Positions 12,651 to 24,100 of a stretch of 64,000 nt of DNA are shown here, piece after piece. The position numbers and the translations under genes are program-made. Source of the DNA: Nemertoderma westbladi (Eukaryota; Xenacoelomorpha; Nemertodermatida; Nemertodermatidae). Each line of letters starts with the position of its first letter. Position 1 is the first letter of the stretch. The notes beneath the pieces were generated by a model. It was not told the origin of the DNA. It did not search any database and saw nothing but the letters and a program-made list of their open reading frames with translations. Location of the stretch: assembly GCA_032718475.1 (NCBI GenBank), contig JAUCBJ010005047.1, positions 1-64,000 on the forward strand, given 5' to 3'.

Positions 12651-13436
12651 TACAGGTATAGGATACATTACTGTTGAAAGCATTTGATGGTTGTGGGTTG
12701 TTTATTGAACATACAGTATTGTCTTATTTTAGTACTGAACCGCTTGAAATACGTAGGCCTACTAATGATAAACGTCGTTAGGCATAGTTATGGGTAGCAC
12801 CTTCGCGTAGTTATACGTAGCACCTACGCGTACGCGTAGTTAATGTTAAAACTCTGAAACTGGTGATATATGACCCAATGTTGCGAACTACGCGTAGCTA
12901 CGCGTAGGCCTACGCGTAGCTACGCGTAGGCCTACGCGTAGGTCGAAGATATTTACCCATATTAAATTACTGTATTAGATTTGGTATTTCGAATTTGGCC
13001 TACCGCTAATGATTGTAAATGATTTCGTAGGCCCCTAGAACTGTCAGACTGTAGCATCCTAGGGCCTATTCATATTCCTGTATTACTGTATTATACTTCA
13101 TATATCGCATAAATAACTACATCGATTTGTATAGCAGTCAAGCAGTAGGCATACTGCAGTAGACTGCAGTATAGTAGTAAGCAACAATTGGCCTAATGAT
13201 TAAGCTCCCGGTTTGCGGTAGGCCTAGCCTATCACCTGTATGCTGTATACCAGTATACGCTATGTAGGCCTAACTAACCACTACATGCACTACAGCACTA
13301 GTATTTTAACGGTACCGGTACCGCACCACGGATTACAGACTAGGCCTGTAGAAATAGAACTACCGGTCCGGTAGTAATAAACCTGTCGACATATTTTGCA
13401 AATCACAATTCACAACTTAACAGACCAACAGACGTA
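12651..13436. other. Upstream region of EMC8/9
   Basis: Unique, CpG-containing DNA with many TAGGCCTA-like words. It holds the ACGCGT cluster annotated separately and otherwise no gene. The promoter and 5' UTR of EMC8/9 should lie in its right end, but no TATA box or initiator can be placed with confidence. Confidence 0.4.
12797..12947. repeat. Cluster of ACGCGT (MluI) palindromes
   Basis: CTACGCGTAG-type hexamer palindromes recur: CTACGCGTACGCGTAG at about 12824-12839, and a run at 12889-12943 in which CTACGCGTAG and AGGCCT palindromes alternate about every 10 bp. The same ACGCGT core forms the centre of the large palindrome at 12059. It lies about 0.5 kb upstream of EMC8/9, so either a simple repeat or a regulatory cluster is possible. 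Confidence 0.75.
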
Positions 13437-14126
13437 ATGGAAAATATACAAGTGGATGCGCTAGTGGAATTCAGTGTCCAAGCTTACGCCAAAAGTATCT
13501 TGCACAGCTCCAAGTATCCCCACAAGGCAGTTAGTGGACTGTTACTAGCAACGAAAACCTCACCACTAGGCCTACATTCGCCAACTAAGTCCAAGATTCT
13601 CAAGGTTGTTGATTCTGTCCCGTTGTTCCACACCTCATTCGGTCTTTCCCCATCTCTAGAAGTCGCTCTCCTACAAGTTGACAGATATTCCCGGGCTCAG
13701 GGTCTTTACATATGTGGTTACTACCAGGCAAACCAACATCTTGAAGACATAACGCCAAGTTTGGAAGCTTACAAGATTGCCGATAAACTGGTAGAAAATT
13801 CACCTAATATTGGTTTACCGTTATGTTTAATTATCATTGATAACCAACTACTATCAATGGAATCACATGAAATGGCTTATCGGGTTTATACCAAGTTCCA
13901 TTCCGATCAGAAGTGGATTAATACGGATGAAAAACATGCCTACCTGGAAAACAACAGAGATGCTGGCGCAACCTGTCTGGAGGTAACGTCCCTACTTCTT
14001 ATGGATAAAGCTTACCGAAACTTGAATGACTTCGACAACCATCTCGATGATTTATCGTGCAATTGGTTAAATCCCGGTATTAATAAATTGATTCGAAGTT
14101 CTACACCAGTAATACGTAACGAGTGA
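13437..14126 (+). CDS. EMC8: ER membrane protein complex subunit 8/9
   Basis: A 229-residue protein in one exon. EMC8 and EMC9 are alternative cytosolic subunits of the ER membrane protein complex, which inserts tail-anchored and multipass membrane proteins. Family features visible here: the N-terminal AYAKSILHSSKYPHKAVSGL (compare AY-K--LH--KYPH-AV-GLL of the family), PLFHTSFGLSPSLEVAL, the core GYYQANQHLED, a hydrophobic LPLCLIIIDN strand, and the diagnostic C-terminal FDNHLDDLSCNWLNPGINK. It is an MPN-fold protein but lacks the JAMM zinc-binding His/Asp set, as expected for EMC8/9. The length is slightly above the roughly 208-210 residues of the human paralogues, the extra residues being N-terminal and near 45-52. 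The start was chosen as the first Met, in a favourable context (G at -3, G at +4). The human genes have several introns and this one has none. Functional by inspection; a retrocopy is possible. Confidence 0.93.
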   Translation: MENIQVDALVEFSVQAYAKSILHSSKYPHKAVSGLLLATKTSPLGLHSPTKSKILKVVDSVPLFHTSFGLSPSLEVALLQVDRYSRAQGLYICGYYQANQHLEDITPSLEAYKIADKLVENSPNIGLPLCLIIIDNQLLSMESHEMAYRVYTKFHSDQKWINTDEKHAYLENNRDAGATCLEVTSLLLMDKAYRNLNDFDNHLDDLSCNWLNPGINKLIRSSTPVIRNE

Positions 14127-14246
14127 TATGATTAAATAGCAGTTGTAGTTCATTATTCTGTGAATTCACATTGTGGATGTGAGTGTTCTGTCACAAGCTC
14201 TAATACCGTATCTGTTAACTGTTTCCCTTAACACCGAGTACATGAT

Positions 14247-14406
14247 TATATAAACACGTTTACGCAGCGATTGTGGCTGAAACACTGCCACTATGTACTG
14301 ATAGTAGTTATTGCATCTTGTTTCTCTATATAAACACGTTTACGCAGCGATTGTGGCTGAAACACTGCCACTATGTACTGATAGTAGTTATTGCATCTTG
14401 TCTCTC
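14247..14406 (+). repeat. 80-bp direct duplication downstream of EMC8/9
   Basis: Two copies (14247-14326 and 14327-14406) that begin TATATAAACACGTTTACGCAG and differ by about one base (TTTCTC/TCTCTC at the end). A partial third copy starts at 14407 (TATATAAA). They lie in the likely 3' UTR or flank of EMC8/9. Confidence 0.9.
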
Positions 14407-14753
14407 TATATAAAATATATGATTTGAGCAAAAATCGATCCTTTGTAGAATTAAAAGCTAATTTATTGTTTTTCTTATTCTTGTATAATAATATATGTGG
14501 CTGTGGCGTGGCTGTGTTAGTCTCTCTTGTGCACCATTATCCCACAACCTAAACCGACTTCCTTGGTGAACATTATTATGTATAATGCCGTGCCCTGACT
14601 CTGTACCAATGAATATCACTCTGGCCATCTAATTTTTCAACATGTTTCCTAAACCTCTTACCGTAAGAATTAAAATGTCCAACAATTAAGGAGAGTTGAA
14701 ATTAGCCATTTCTTGATTTGGTCGAAAAGTGCCAAAATTTAAAATTCTAATAT

Positions 14754-14851
14754 CTTGGGTTGTCTTTGACCAAATGCCTTGGGTTGTCTTTGACCAAATG
14801 CCTTGTGTTGTCTTTGACCAAATGCCTTGGGTTGTCTTTGACCAAATGCCT
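14754..14851 (+). repeat. 24-bp minisatellite, four copies
   Basis: Unit CTTGGGTTGTCTTTGACCAA plus ATGC, period 24 bp, with one G/T change in the third copy. Because 24 is a multiple of 3, the minus strand shows a repeated HLVKDNPR peptide, which I do not regard as a gene. Confidence 0.9.
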
Positions 14852-15306
14852 TAACATTTTGGCTGTGAAGCTATTCCAATGTGATCGACGTATGCTGTAA
14901 TTTCTGAGGATTTTGAAGATCATGTGCCACACCACTTGCTAACTATGGGTTGGTTTTGGCAGTAAATAGCCCAGTAATTTCATCCGCGAGACGTCATTTT
15001 TATAGGCTTGTTATTTCAACAACTTTATATTTGCCAATTTAATAATTTAAAGTGGCACTTTCAAATTGCTAAATGTGAACTATAGCAGGATTCCATGTAA
15101 CTATTTATATAGTGTCAAGTAAATAAAATAGGCTTTATTTACTGCTGCTCCAGAGATGAGAGATCGATTATTTAACGAGCTAGGTCAATAAGAGGCTTAA
15201 AATCGAAAAATCGAGGGGCCAACACCCTGTTTCAGCTTCTTTAGGTTACGGCAGGCACAAAGTTGTGCAAAATTAATGGAAGTCCTGACCTATCCTCGAG
15301 CTAACT
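14852..15306. other. No recognisable gene
   Basis: AT-rich unique DNA between two minisatellites; no ORF, RNA gene or repeat that I can support. Confidence 0.5.
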
Positions 15307-15311
15307 ATGGG

Positions 15312-15629
15312 AGCAAAGCTATCAGTTACAGCGGAGGAAGTATTCGAGAATCCATTAAATTATAGAACAAAGCTATCAGTTACAGCGGAGGAAGTATTCG
15401 AGAATCCATTAAATTATAGAACAAAGCTATCAGTTACAGCGGAGGAAGTATTCGAGAATCCATTAAATTATAGAACAAAGCTATCAGTTACAGCGGAGGA
15501 AGTATTCGAGAATCCATTAAATTATAGAACAAAGCTATCAGTTACAGCGGAGGAAGTATTCGAGAATCCGTTAAATTATAGAACAAAGCTATCAGTTACA
15601 GCGGAGGAAGTATTCGAGAATCCATTATT
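15312..15629 (+). repeat. 54-bp minisatellite, about six copies, open in frame
   Basis: The period is 54 bp, with nearly identical copies (CCATT/CCGTT variant in the fifth). The plus strand is open as an ORF at 15307-15663 with an 18-residue repeat, TKLSVTAEEVFENPLNYR. A unit divisible by three keeps any open frame open, so this does not prove coding. The ORF lacks flanking conserved sequence on either side. I favour a noncoding minisatellite; an internal coding repeat exon is a low-probability alternative. Confidence 0.85.
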
Positions 15630-15663
15630 GAACCACGAAATATTTTATATATCGGTATTTTAA

Positions 15664-16113
15664 AAGGACTTGAATGAATTGTAATGAATTTATAGAGGGA
15701 AATAGGAAACCACTCATGGTTTGGCAAGCCATGAGCGTGTAATGTTGCCAGGGGGCCTACATCGCGGAATGACAGTTGATATATATCGTTTTCGGACTCA
15801 AACTTTTTAATATAGTCGAGATTTCCTCGAGAAACCATTTATAGTGGTTTCTGGGTGGAGTTTGTTCCCGACTATAGTCAGTATTTCATCGTACAGTATG
15901 GCCCAAAATTCGTATCACCTGTTATTGCCGTAGAAATTCCATTTATTGAGTCAGAATGTCATGACGTCATAACATGACGTCACAAAAGTTAAAGTATAGT
16001 GTATCTTGCATGAAGGCTTGCTCGCCTCATGTTCATGAGAGAATTATCATATCCTATAATGAGTGAGTGAATATTAGAACCAATTAAAATGAATGGACAC
16101 ATTGAGTGAGAGG
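15664..16113. other. No recognisable gene
   Basis: Unique sequence between the 54-bp repeat and the RTE copy. It contains a short TGACGTCATAACATGACGTCA palindromic stretch at about 15960-15983 (CRE-like TGACGTCA words), of unknown significance. Confidence 0.4.
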
Positions 16114-17655
16114 CTACTACTAGTATCGGCATGCTGCATTGCAGCTGCATTTTTAAGAATGCTGTGCCGGCTTATCGACATAATTGCACCGCCACAACTC
16201 CCTATCACCCATGACATTTGCTAGATCATCCGCATCTTCAAGGCCAGTGTCCTTTAAGATGCGTCTCAAGAAAGTATGGGCTGTCCACCATGCTTATTCA
16301 CTCCATGAGGCTGCCAAAGTACAAGATTATGCACTGGCTGGTCCTCACGGCGAAAGCAATGTCCTGCAAAGCGGAGGCGATTTTGTTCTAGTGTCAAGCT
16401 TGGGGGAACCAATGAGACACCTCCAATGTTATATAGTGTCTGGTTGGAGATGTGTGCATTGTACTTGACACAATGAACCCGGCGTAGCATTCTTGTGAAT
16501 GTGCCATCCAGAGATTTGGTGTCCTCAGCAGTTAGAGCCCAGCATGGACTCCCATAGAGGATACTGGAACTACTGCTGCTCTAAATAATCGGACCTTAAG
16601 TTTCCGATTAATTCTCGGTGACTTCCAAATCCTGGAAAGCCTATTCAAGGCTGCCCATGCCTTTCCCTTACGTATTCGAAGGTCCTCACCTGACATCCGG
16701 ATCCATGATCCCAGGTAACAGAAGTCGTCCACATGCTCAAGCATACCATCTTTTGAGCTTATGCTCATCCGATCAGAGACTTGCTGAAAACTTTCAAAGT
16801 TAACTGTCAAAATTTTGGTCTTTCTGGAGTTAATAAAAAGACCAACACTAGAAGCAGCATGTTCTAATGAGCTGATGAGCCGTTGGGCTCCCTCTAGTGA
16901 TTCTGAGAGTACTCCTAAGTCATCAGCAAAGTCTAGATCAGTTAGGTACTTGGCAGGATTTCCTCGACTTCTGGAGCCAGTAGGTGGAGTTATCATCACC
17001 CCATCATCATTATGATGATCTAAGGACATGCGTAGAACATAGTCAACCACAATTATGAACAAGAATGGTGCAAGTGTGTCTCCCTGGAGGACGCCCCATA
17101 ACACTTCAAATGGTTCTGTGTCACCGTCAACAGTAGACACAAATGTTGTCGAACCATCGTATGATCTGATTGCTGCAATAATTTCATCAGGAATCCCATA
17201 TAATGAAAGTATGCTGAACATACGTGAGCGAGAGACTGAATCAAAGGCCTTAAAGAAGTCAACAAAGATAACAGCCAGATGCCTGTCTTTCTTTTTTGAT
17301 AACTCTTCAATTATCCTTCTAAGTGCCAAAATGGGCTCCATGGTCCCACGACCTTTACGGAACCCATTCTGATTTCCACGGAGCAGTCTCTCAATGGGAT
17401 CCCTGATGCGATTTAATAGAATTCTATTGTATAGCTTTGCAGCAATCGAGATCAATGAGATTCCCCGAAAAGAACCATAGAGTGTTAGGTTGCCCTTCTT
17501 GGGAACTGGCACCAACTTATTTGTTTTCATTTCTTGTGGGACTCTTGTTGTTCGGTACATGTCTACTATGATGGGATAGATGAGCTTGTGAGATCGCAGG
17601 TCGTTGGTGAGAGGCAATGTAAGTGTAAGGCATCCTCTGGGATTTACCCTCGCCT
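16114..17655 (-). mobile_element. RTE-type LINE, 5'-truncated, copy 2
   Basis: A minus-strand element running from about 17655 to a 3' end at about 16114. It carries the reverse-transcriptase ORF 17617-16532 and then, after a frameshift at about 16545-16560, the ORF2 C-terminus (frame 16490-16266 and beyond) shared with the copies at 11050-11465 and 50298-50527. All three copies end at the same GCCGAT point with an ACT/AGT-like tail and only a few tens of bases of 3' UTR. That short 3' UTR and the RT motifs favour the RTE clade. The 5' part, including the endonuclease, is missing. Confidence 0.85.
16532..17617 (-). pseudogene. RTE-like reverse transcriptase (frameshifted)
   Basis: A 361-codon frame. 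RT motifs in order: VPVPKKGN, FRGISLISIAAKLYNRILLNR (motif 1-2 region), NQNGFRKGRGTMEPI, FVDFFKAFDSVSR (motif A; two Phe in place of the usual Leu-Lys around F-x-K-A-F-D), GVLQGDTLAPFLFIIVVDY (motif B), LDFADDLGVLS (catalytic FADD, motif C), GLFINSRKTKIL (motif D) and FCYLGSWI (motif E). Catalytic aspartates are present. The frame ends early in PVSSMGVHAGL, where the other frame continues SAEDTKSLDG, so one base has been gained or lost near 16550. No N-terminal endonuclease is encoded in the flanking sequence. Non-functional in its present form. Confidence 0.85.
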
Positions 17656-18083
17656 GTGTATATTGGTGTATAACGTATTATATATTTTGGGCCCATTTTC
17701 CATGGCCTATTGTTATTTGATAAACCAACCCAGTTGGCTTTCCTTCCATTCATATACATGACAAGAGCAGGATGATATTAGATTCATTCTGTCGATATTA
17801 CTTTGTATAAACGTTACATAGTTTTCACCGTTCTTTCGTTCGTTTGTTTGTTGTTTGATTCGACTTGTTTCACGAACTGGACTTTTTGGGACTCCATTAT
17901 TTGACCTATTGGTCACTGAACTTGACTATTATTGTTCTAATTGAACTGAACGTACAGTGCATTTGTACTGTACGTAGTCAGTTGTTTGAAGGAAGAAAGC
18001 GTCATGTTTTCTTGGCGAACGAAACGGACGCGTAGAAACGGCGTTCTTAGAAGGAAAGAATATCGACGGAACACAGCTGTAGT
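17656..18083. other. No recognisable gene; possible promoter region
   Basis: Unique DNA with an internal GTACAGTGCATTTGTACTGTAC inverted repeat near 17953-17974 and CpG-containing sequence at 18010-18070. It could be the upstream region of the candidate exon at 18215-18339. Confidence 0.3.
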
Positions 18084-18214
18084 GTGAAGCTGGATCTCAC
18101 AATTGGCTGTTGCAACAGAGAGGACCAGTCATGCCGCGGCAAGGCAGTAGGTAGCCTTAGGTTTTGTAGTGCAAGTAGCCTTAGGTTTTTAAAAAGTTTA
18201 TATTTCCAAGGTTG

Positions 18215-18339
18215 CAAAAGTACGCCAGGACAACAGAAACGAAAGTTAACTAGTGAGCAGTGTAGACAGTTGTGGAAACGAGCTATATTTGAACAAAGAT
18301 TGCTCCTTCGAATGGAACGAGAAAACAACAGTCTCCGAG
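18215..18339 (+). CDS. Candidate coding exon, coiled-coil-like, unidentified
   Basis: One plus-strand frame (open from about 18084) encodes a basic, helical stretch GQQKRKLTSEQCRQLWKRAI followed by FEQRLLLRMERENNSLRG, with heptad-like Leu spacing. It ends in CCGAG|GTGAGT at 18339/18340, a textbook 5' splice donor. Upstream, TTTCCAAG at about 18207-18214 could be an acceptor, but the pyrimidine tract is poor. The open frame upstream has no ATG before 18312, so if real this is an internal exon, or the start lies elsewhere. I do not recognise the family and see no partner exon before the repeats begin. Low confidence. Confidence 0.3.
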
Positions 18340-18539
18340 GTGAGTTAAAACGCCTAACACAAATGTTAGTAAAGCCATTATCATAGTTTATATCGGCTTA
18401 TAGTTGAGGACACGTTCGTGGGGCCTTCGCGCATCACGAGGCTCAGTTATGAGATACAGTTAAAAATTGAGTGACTGTATCACGAAATCGGTATTTATGA
18501 AATTTAACCAAAGCGACAATAAATCAAAGAGGAGAGGAT

Positions 18540-18542
<3 letters not shown>

Positions 18543-18571
<29 letters not shown>
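18543..18571 (+). repeat. Poly-C tract, about 29 bases
   Basis: A homopolymer of C (poly-G on the minus strand), able to form G-quadruplexes; exact length in an assembly is unreliable. Confidence 0.9.
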
Positions 18572-18574
<3 letters not shown>

Positions 18575-19137
18575 TTTCAACCCGCCTTTTAATATGCACC
18601 CCAACCCATTAATCTGCACCCCAACCCAAAGGCGCACAGAGGATTGATGAAGGGCAGGTATTAACATGACCTACTGATTTATCTGATTTAGCATGAGAAT
18701 CGTAGTGTATAGTGCAGTTTCTGTAGTGAACCATGACCAACTATAAATACGACCCGCCAAGCTGCTGCAAAGCCCCTAAATTTAGTGGGCCAGTTATTTC
18801 TCTTAGATAGAACCCCTGAAACAATAGGTCAAGCGCGTCGAAAGTACTTGTCCCTAACTAAAATGATGTCCTCTTGCAGATGAGACGAATAAAAATTTAA
18901 TAGCTCCAATAGTTTTCGAGATATGAGGAGTTCCTGGCACCCATACCATATCAGCACTTTTCGGAATTGATAAAAATTACTCAAAATACATCACCCTTCA
19001 AAGACCATTAACCATTAGTATAACCATTAAACCATACTATTCTTTATTGGTTTGTTGAATTCATTATTAGTAATCGAAGGTAAGATTAGAAGCAAAATTT
19101 TCATTTTTTTATCAATATATACTAAAAGAGCACCAAA
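18572..19137. other. No recognisable gene
   Basis: Unique AT-rich sequence between the poly-C run and the foldback element. Nothing further supported. Confidence 0.5.
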
Positions 19138-21158
19138 AGTGCAAGTAACCCTTATTTCAAACGTGGTAAATTGGCCATACAGTTTGGCTACTGAGGTTTT
19201 AGAATGCTGATTTCATTGGGAAGGTTTATTCCACTACATCAAACATATCGAAGAGTTGTGTAATATAACAACATAGGCATGTTGTTATATTAGTTATTAG
19301 TCAGTTATTTGTGCCCCTGGAGCGCGAAAAAAACAAGTAGTGGAAATATAATAATGAAAAATCACCACGAAAACAAATTGATTTTATGACCATGTGGTTT
19401 TTTGGGATGCTGATCACGAATATGACATTTAAAAATATCGCACCTTGTTGATTACGGCTTATACATATACATATATATACATAAATATCGTATTATCCAT
19501 CCAAACAAATTGGATTTTTTCCGTTTGAAATTTTATGCTACTTGCATTTTCGTCCCACCAGACAAACACGAAAAGCGATAGTTACGTTACCACGGAATAT
19601 TTTTAACTAGTTGTATCGTGATTAGCGACCTTGAAAACCAGTATAGTTTCAGAATTACCAAACCAAAGGCAAAATTTAGCAGTTTCAAATTTTTGCTACT
19701 TGTACTTTTCGTTCTGGAGCTGGCACCAAAATTGGGTTTGTACATACCAGAAATATTCTTAACTACTTTCATCGCGATCAGCTACCTCGAAAGCCCGTAT
19801 ACGTTTAGAATTATCAAACCAAACACAAAATGTTTAGTTTGACAATTTTTTACTTGTACTTTTCCTTCTGGGGTCCAAAATAGCACCAAAAATGATTGAT
19901 GCTTTGCCAGAAAATATTTTTAACAAGTTTGCAAGTTTTATCGTGATCAGCGTCCTCGAAATCCCTTATACTATCAAAATTGTAATTTTTGAGACAAGAT
20001 CTATAAAATATCTAAAATAAAGACAGCAGATAGGGAACGTACCGGTAACTCGGGATTACGGTAACTGAATATGAATCTCTTAATTCCGCATCAAACACGT
20101 AGTAGAGTAGAAAGTAAAATAAAGTATCACTTCCTCAAATCATTAAACGACACTATATTCCAGGATAGTTAATAATAATTCCCCTAAATAATATCAGTTC
20201 CTCATTAGATTGAAGTCGTATATTATTAATTTATCTCAGCATATCTATTATGTATCAATTACGTTTGTCTATTAAATCCAAGACAGTAAGAACGAACACT
20301 GTTAAGGTGGCCACGCATATTGTCTTACTTGAGATCCTCCGAAAGGGCCGATATGTCTTCGGGGATTCAGATAGGAGTCCCGCTGGTTTAGGCAGAAGAA
20401 TAAACCTAGCATGATGGTTCTTAAAGAATAACCGGCCCCTCCAACCCAAGTCCAGCAGTAGCTTCATCTCTACATCAGATAAATAACTAATTTTACTCTC
20501 CTTCATGAATTTCGATAGACGATGGACGGTATATTCTTTTTACTGGCGGTCTCCGAGGAATTACAGTAGCAGTACAAGTATTAATTACAGTAGAAGTACA
20601 AGTAGCAAAAATTTGAAACTGCTAAATTTTGCCTTTGGTTTGGTAATTCTGAAACTATACTGGTTTTCAAGGTCGCTAATCACGATACAACTCGTTAAAA
20701 ATAATTCGTGGTAACGTAACTATCGCTTTTCGTGTTTGTGTGGTGGGACGAAAAATGGAAGTAGCATAAAATTTCAAACGGAAAAAATCCAATTTGGTTG
20801 GATGGATATTACGATATTTATGTATATATGTATAAGCCGCAATCAACAAGGTGCTATATTTTTAAATGTCATATTCGTGATCAGCATCCCAAAAAAACCA
20901 CATGGTCATAAAATCAATTTGTTTTCGTGGTGATTTTTCACCATCATATTTCCACTACTTGTTTTTTTCGTGCTCCAGGGGCACAAATAACTGACTAATA
21001 ACTAATATAACAACATGTCTATGTTGTTATATTACACAACTCTTCGATATGTTTGATGTAGAGGAATAAACCTTCCCAATGAAATCAGCACATTCTAAAA
21101 CCTCAGTAGCCAAACTGTATGGCCAATTTACCACGTTTGAAAAAAGTGATACTTGTAC
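19138..21158. mobile_element. Foldback element with about 570-bp inverted arms
   Basis: The left arm 19138-19708 and right arm 20594-21158 are inverted copies differing by scattered substitutions and small indels. Examples: GGCCATACAGTTTGGCTACT at 19172 is inverted near 21102-21121, and the ATATAACAACATAGGCATGT segment at 19263 near 21003-21030. The centre (19709-20593) encodes no transposase. Left arm plus centre contain about three degenerate direct copies (roughly 165-190 bp) with the words ATCGTGATTAGCGACCT/ATCGCGATCAGCTACCT/ATCGTGATCAGCGTCCT. This resembles a non-autonomous foldback DNA transposon. The right outer end merges directly into the 39-bp satellite, so terminal bases and target duplication cannot be read. 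Confidence 0.8.
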
Positions 21159-24100
21159 TACCACTTGGTATTTCTAACTGAGAACCTGTTACTGTACTAC
21201 CACTTGGTATTTCTAACTGAGAACCTGTTACTGTACTACCACTTGGTATTTCTAACTGAGAACCTGTTACAGTACTACCACTTGGTATTTCGGACTGAGA
21301 ACCTGTTACTGTACTACCACTTGGTATTTCTAACTGAGAACCTGTTACTGTACTACCACTTGGTATTTCGGACTGAGAACCTGTTACTGTACTACCACTT
21401 GGTATTTCGGACTGAGAACCTGTTACTGTACTACCACTTGGTATTTCTAACTGAGAACCTGTTACGGTACTACCACTTGGTATTTCGGACTGAGAACCTG
21501 TTACTGTAGTACCACTTGGTATTTCGGACTGAGAACTGTTACGGTACTACCACTTGGTATTTCGGACTGAGAACCTGTTACTGTAATACCACTTGGTATT
21601 TCTAACTGAGAACCTGTTACGGTACTACCACTTGGTATTTCTAACTGAGAACCTGTTACTGTACTACCACTTGGTATTTCGGACTGAGAACTGTTACGGT
21701 ACTACCACTTGGTATTTCGGACTGAGAACCTGTTACTGTAATACCACTTGGTATTTCTAACTGAGAACCTGTTACGGTACTACCACTTGGTATTTCTAAC
21801 TGAGAACCTGTTACTGTACTACCACTTGGTATTTCGGACTGAGAACCTGTTACTGTAATACCACTTGGTATTTCTAACTGAGAACCTGTTACGGTACTAC
21901 CACTTGGTATTTCGGACTGATATCCTGTTACTGTACTACCACTTGGTATTTCTAACTGAGAACCTGTTACTGTACTACCACTTGGTATTTCTAACTGAGA
22001 ACCTGTTACTGTACTACCACTTGGTATTTCTAACTGAGAACCTGTTACTGTACTACCACTTGGTATTTCTAACTGAGAACCTGTTACTGTACTACCACTT
22101 GGTATTTCTAACTGAGAACCTGTTACTGTACTACCACTTGGTATTTCGGACTGAGAACCTGTTACTGTACTACCACTTGGTATTTCTAACTGAGAACCTG
22201 TTACTGTACTACCACTTGGTATTTCTAACTGAGAACCTGTTACTGTACTACCACTTGGTATTTCTAACTGAGAACCTGTTACTGTACTACCACGTGGTAT
22301 TTCTAACTGAGAACCTGTTACTGTACTACCACTTGGTATTTCTAACTGAGAACCTGTTACGGTACTACCACGTGGTATTTCTAACTGATAACCTGTTACT
22401 GTACTACCACTTGGTATTTCGGACTGAGAACCTGTTACTGTACTACCACTTGGTATTTCTAACTGAGAACCTGTTACTGTACTACCACTTGGTATTTCTA
22501 ACTGAGAACCTGTTACTGTACTACCACTTGGTATTTCGGACTGAGAACCTGTTACTGTACTACCACTTGGTATTTCTAACTGATAACCTGTTACGTGACT
22601 ACCACTTGGTATTTCTAACTGAGAACCTGTTACTGTACTACCACTTGGTATTTCTAACTGAGAACCTGTTACTGTACTACCACTTGGTATTTCTAACTGA
22701 GAACCTGTTACGGTACTACCACTTGGTATTTCTAACTGAGAACCTGTTACTGTACTACCACTTGGTATTTCTAACTGAGAACCTGTTACTGTACTACCAC
22801 TTGGTATTTCTAACTGAGAACCTGTTACTGTACTACCACTTGGTATTTCTAACTGAGAACCTGTTACTGTACTACCACTTGGTATTTCTAACTGAGAACC
22901 TGTTACTGTACTACCACTTGGTATTTCTAACTGAGAACCTGTTACTGTACTACCACTTGGTATTTCTAACTGAGAACCTGTTACTGTACTACCACTTGGT
23001 ATTTCTAACTGAGAACCTGTTACTGTACTACCACTTGGTATTTCTAACTGAGAACCTGTTACTGTACTACCACTTGGTATTTCTAACTGAGAACCTGTTA
23101 CTGTACTACCACTTGGTATTTCTAACTGAGAACCTGTTACTGTACTACCACTTGGTATTTCTAACTGAGAACCTGTTACTGTACTACCACTTGGTATTTC
23201 TAACTGAAAACCTGTTACTGTACTACCACTTGGTATTTCTAACTGAGAACCTGTTACTGTACTACCACTTGGTATTTCTAACTGAGAACCTGTTACTGTA
23301 CTACCACTTGGTATTTCTAACTGAGAACCTGTTACTGTACTACCACTTGGTATTTCTAACTGAGAACCTGTTACTGTACTACCATTTGGTATTTCTAACT
23401 GAGAACCTGTTACTGTACTACCACTTTGTATTTCTAACTGAGAACCTGTTACTGTACTACCACTTGGTATTTCTAACTGAGAACATGTTACTGTACTACC
23501 ACTTGGTATTTCTAACTGAGAACCTGTTACTGTACTACCACTTGGTATTTCTAACTGAGAACATGTTACTGTACTACCACTTGGTATTTCTAACTGAGAA
23601 CCTGTTACTGTACTACCACTTGGTATTTCTAACTGAGAACCTGTTACTGTACTACCACTTGGTATTTCTAACTGAGAACCTGTTACTGTACTACCACTTG
23701 GTATTTCTAACTGATAACCTGTTACTGTACTACCACTTGGTATTTCTAACTGAGAACCTGTTACTGTACTACCACTTGGTATTTCTAACTGAGAACCTGT
23801 TACTGTACTACCACTTGGTATTTCTAACTGATAACCTGTTACTGTACTACCACTTGGTATTTCTAACTGATAACCTGTTACTGTACTACCACTTGGTATT
23901 TCTAACTGAGAACCTGTTACTGTACTACCACTTGGTATTTCTAACTGAGAACCTGTTACTGTACTACCACTTGGTATTTCTAACTGATAACCTGTTACTG
24001 TACTACCACTTGGTATTTCTAACTGATAACCTGTTACTGTACTACCACTTGGTATTTCTAACTGAGAACCTGTTACTGTACTACCACTTGGTATTTCTAA

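Noticed and set aside
15960-15983. Paired TGACGTCA words as functional CRE sites
   Set aside because: No gene start lies close by and the words are part of a short local duplication (ATGACGTCATAACATGACGTCA); function cannot be supported.
18084-18386. A complete 100-residue gene
   Set aside because: The apparent start is GTG, not ATG, and a strong splice donor lies inside the frame; at most an exon is plausible.
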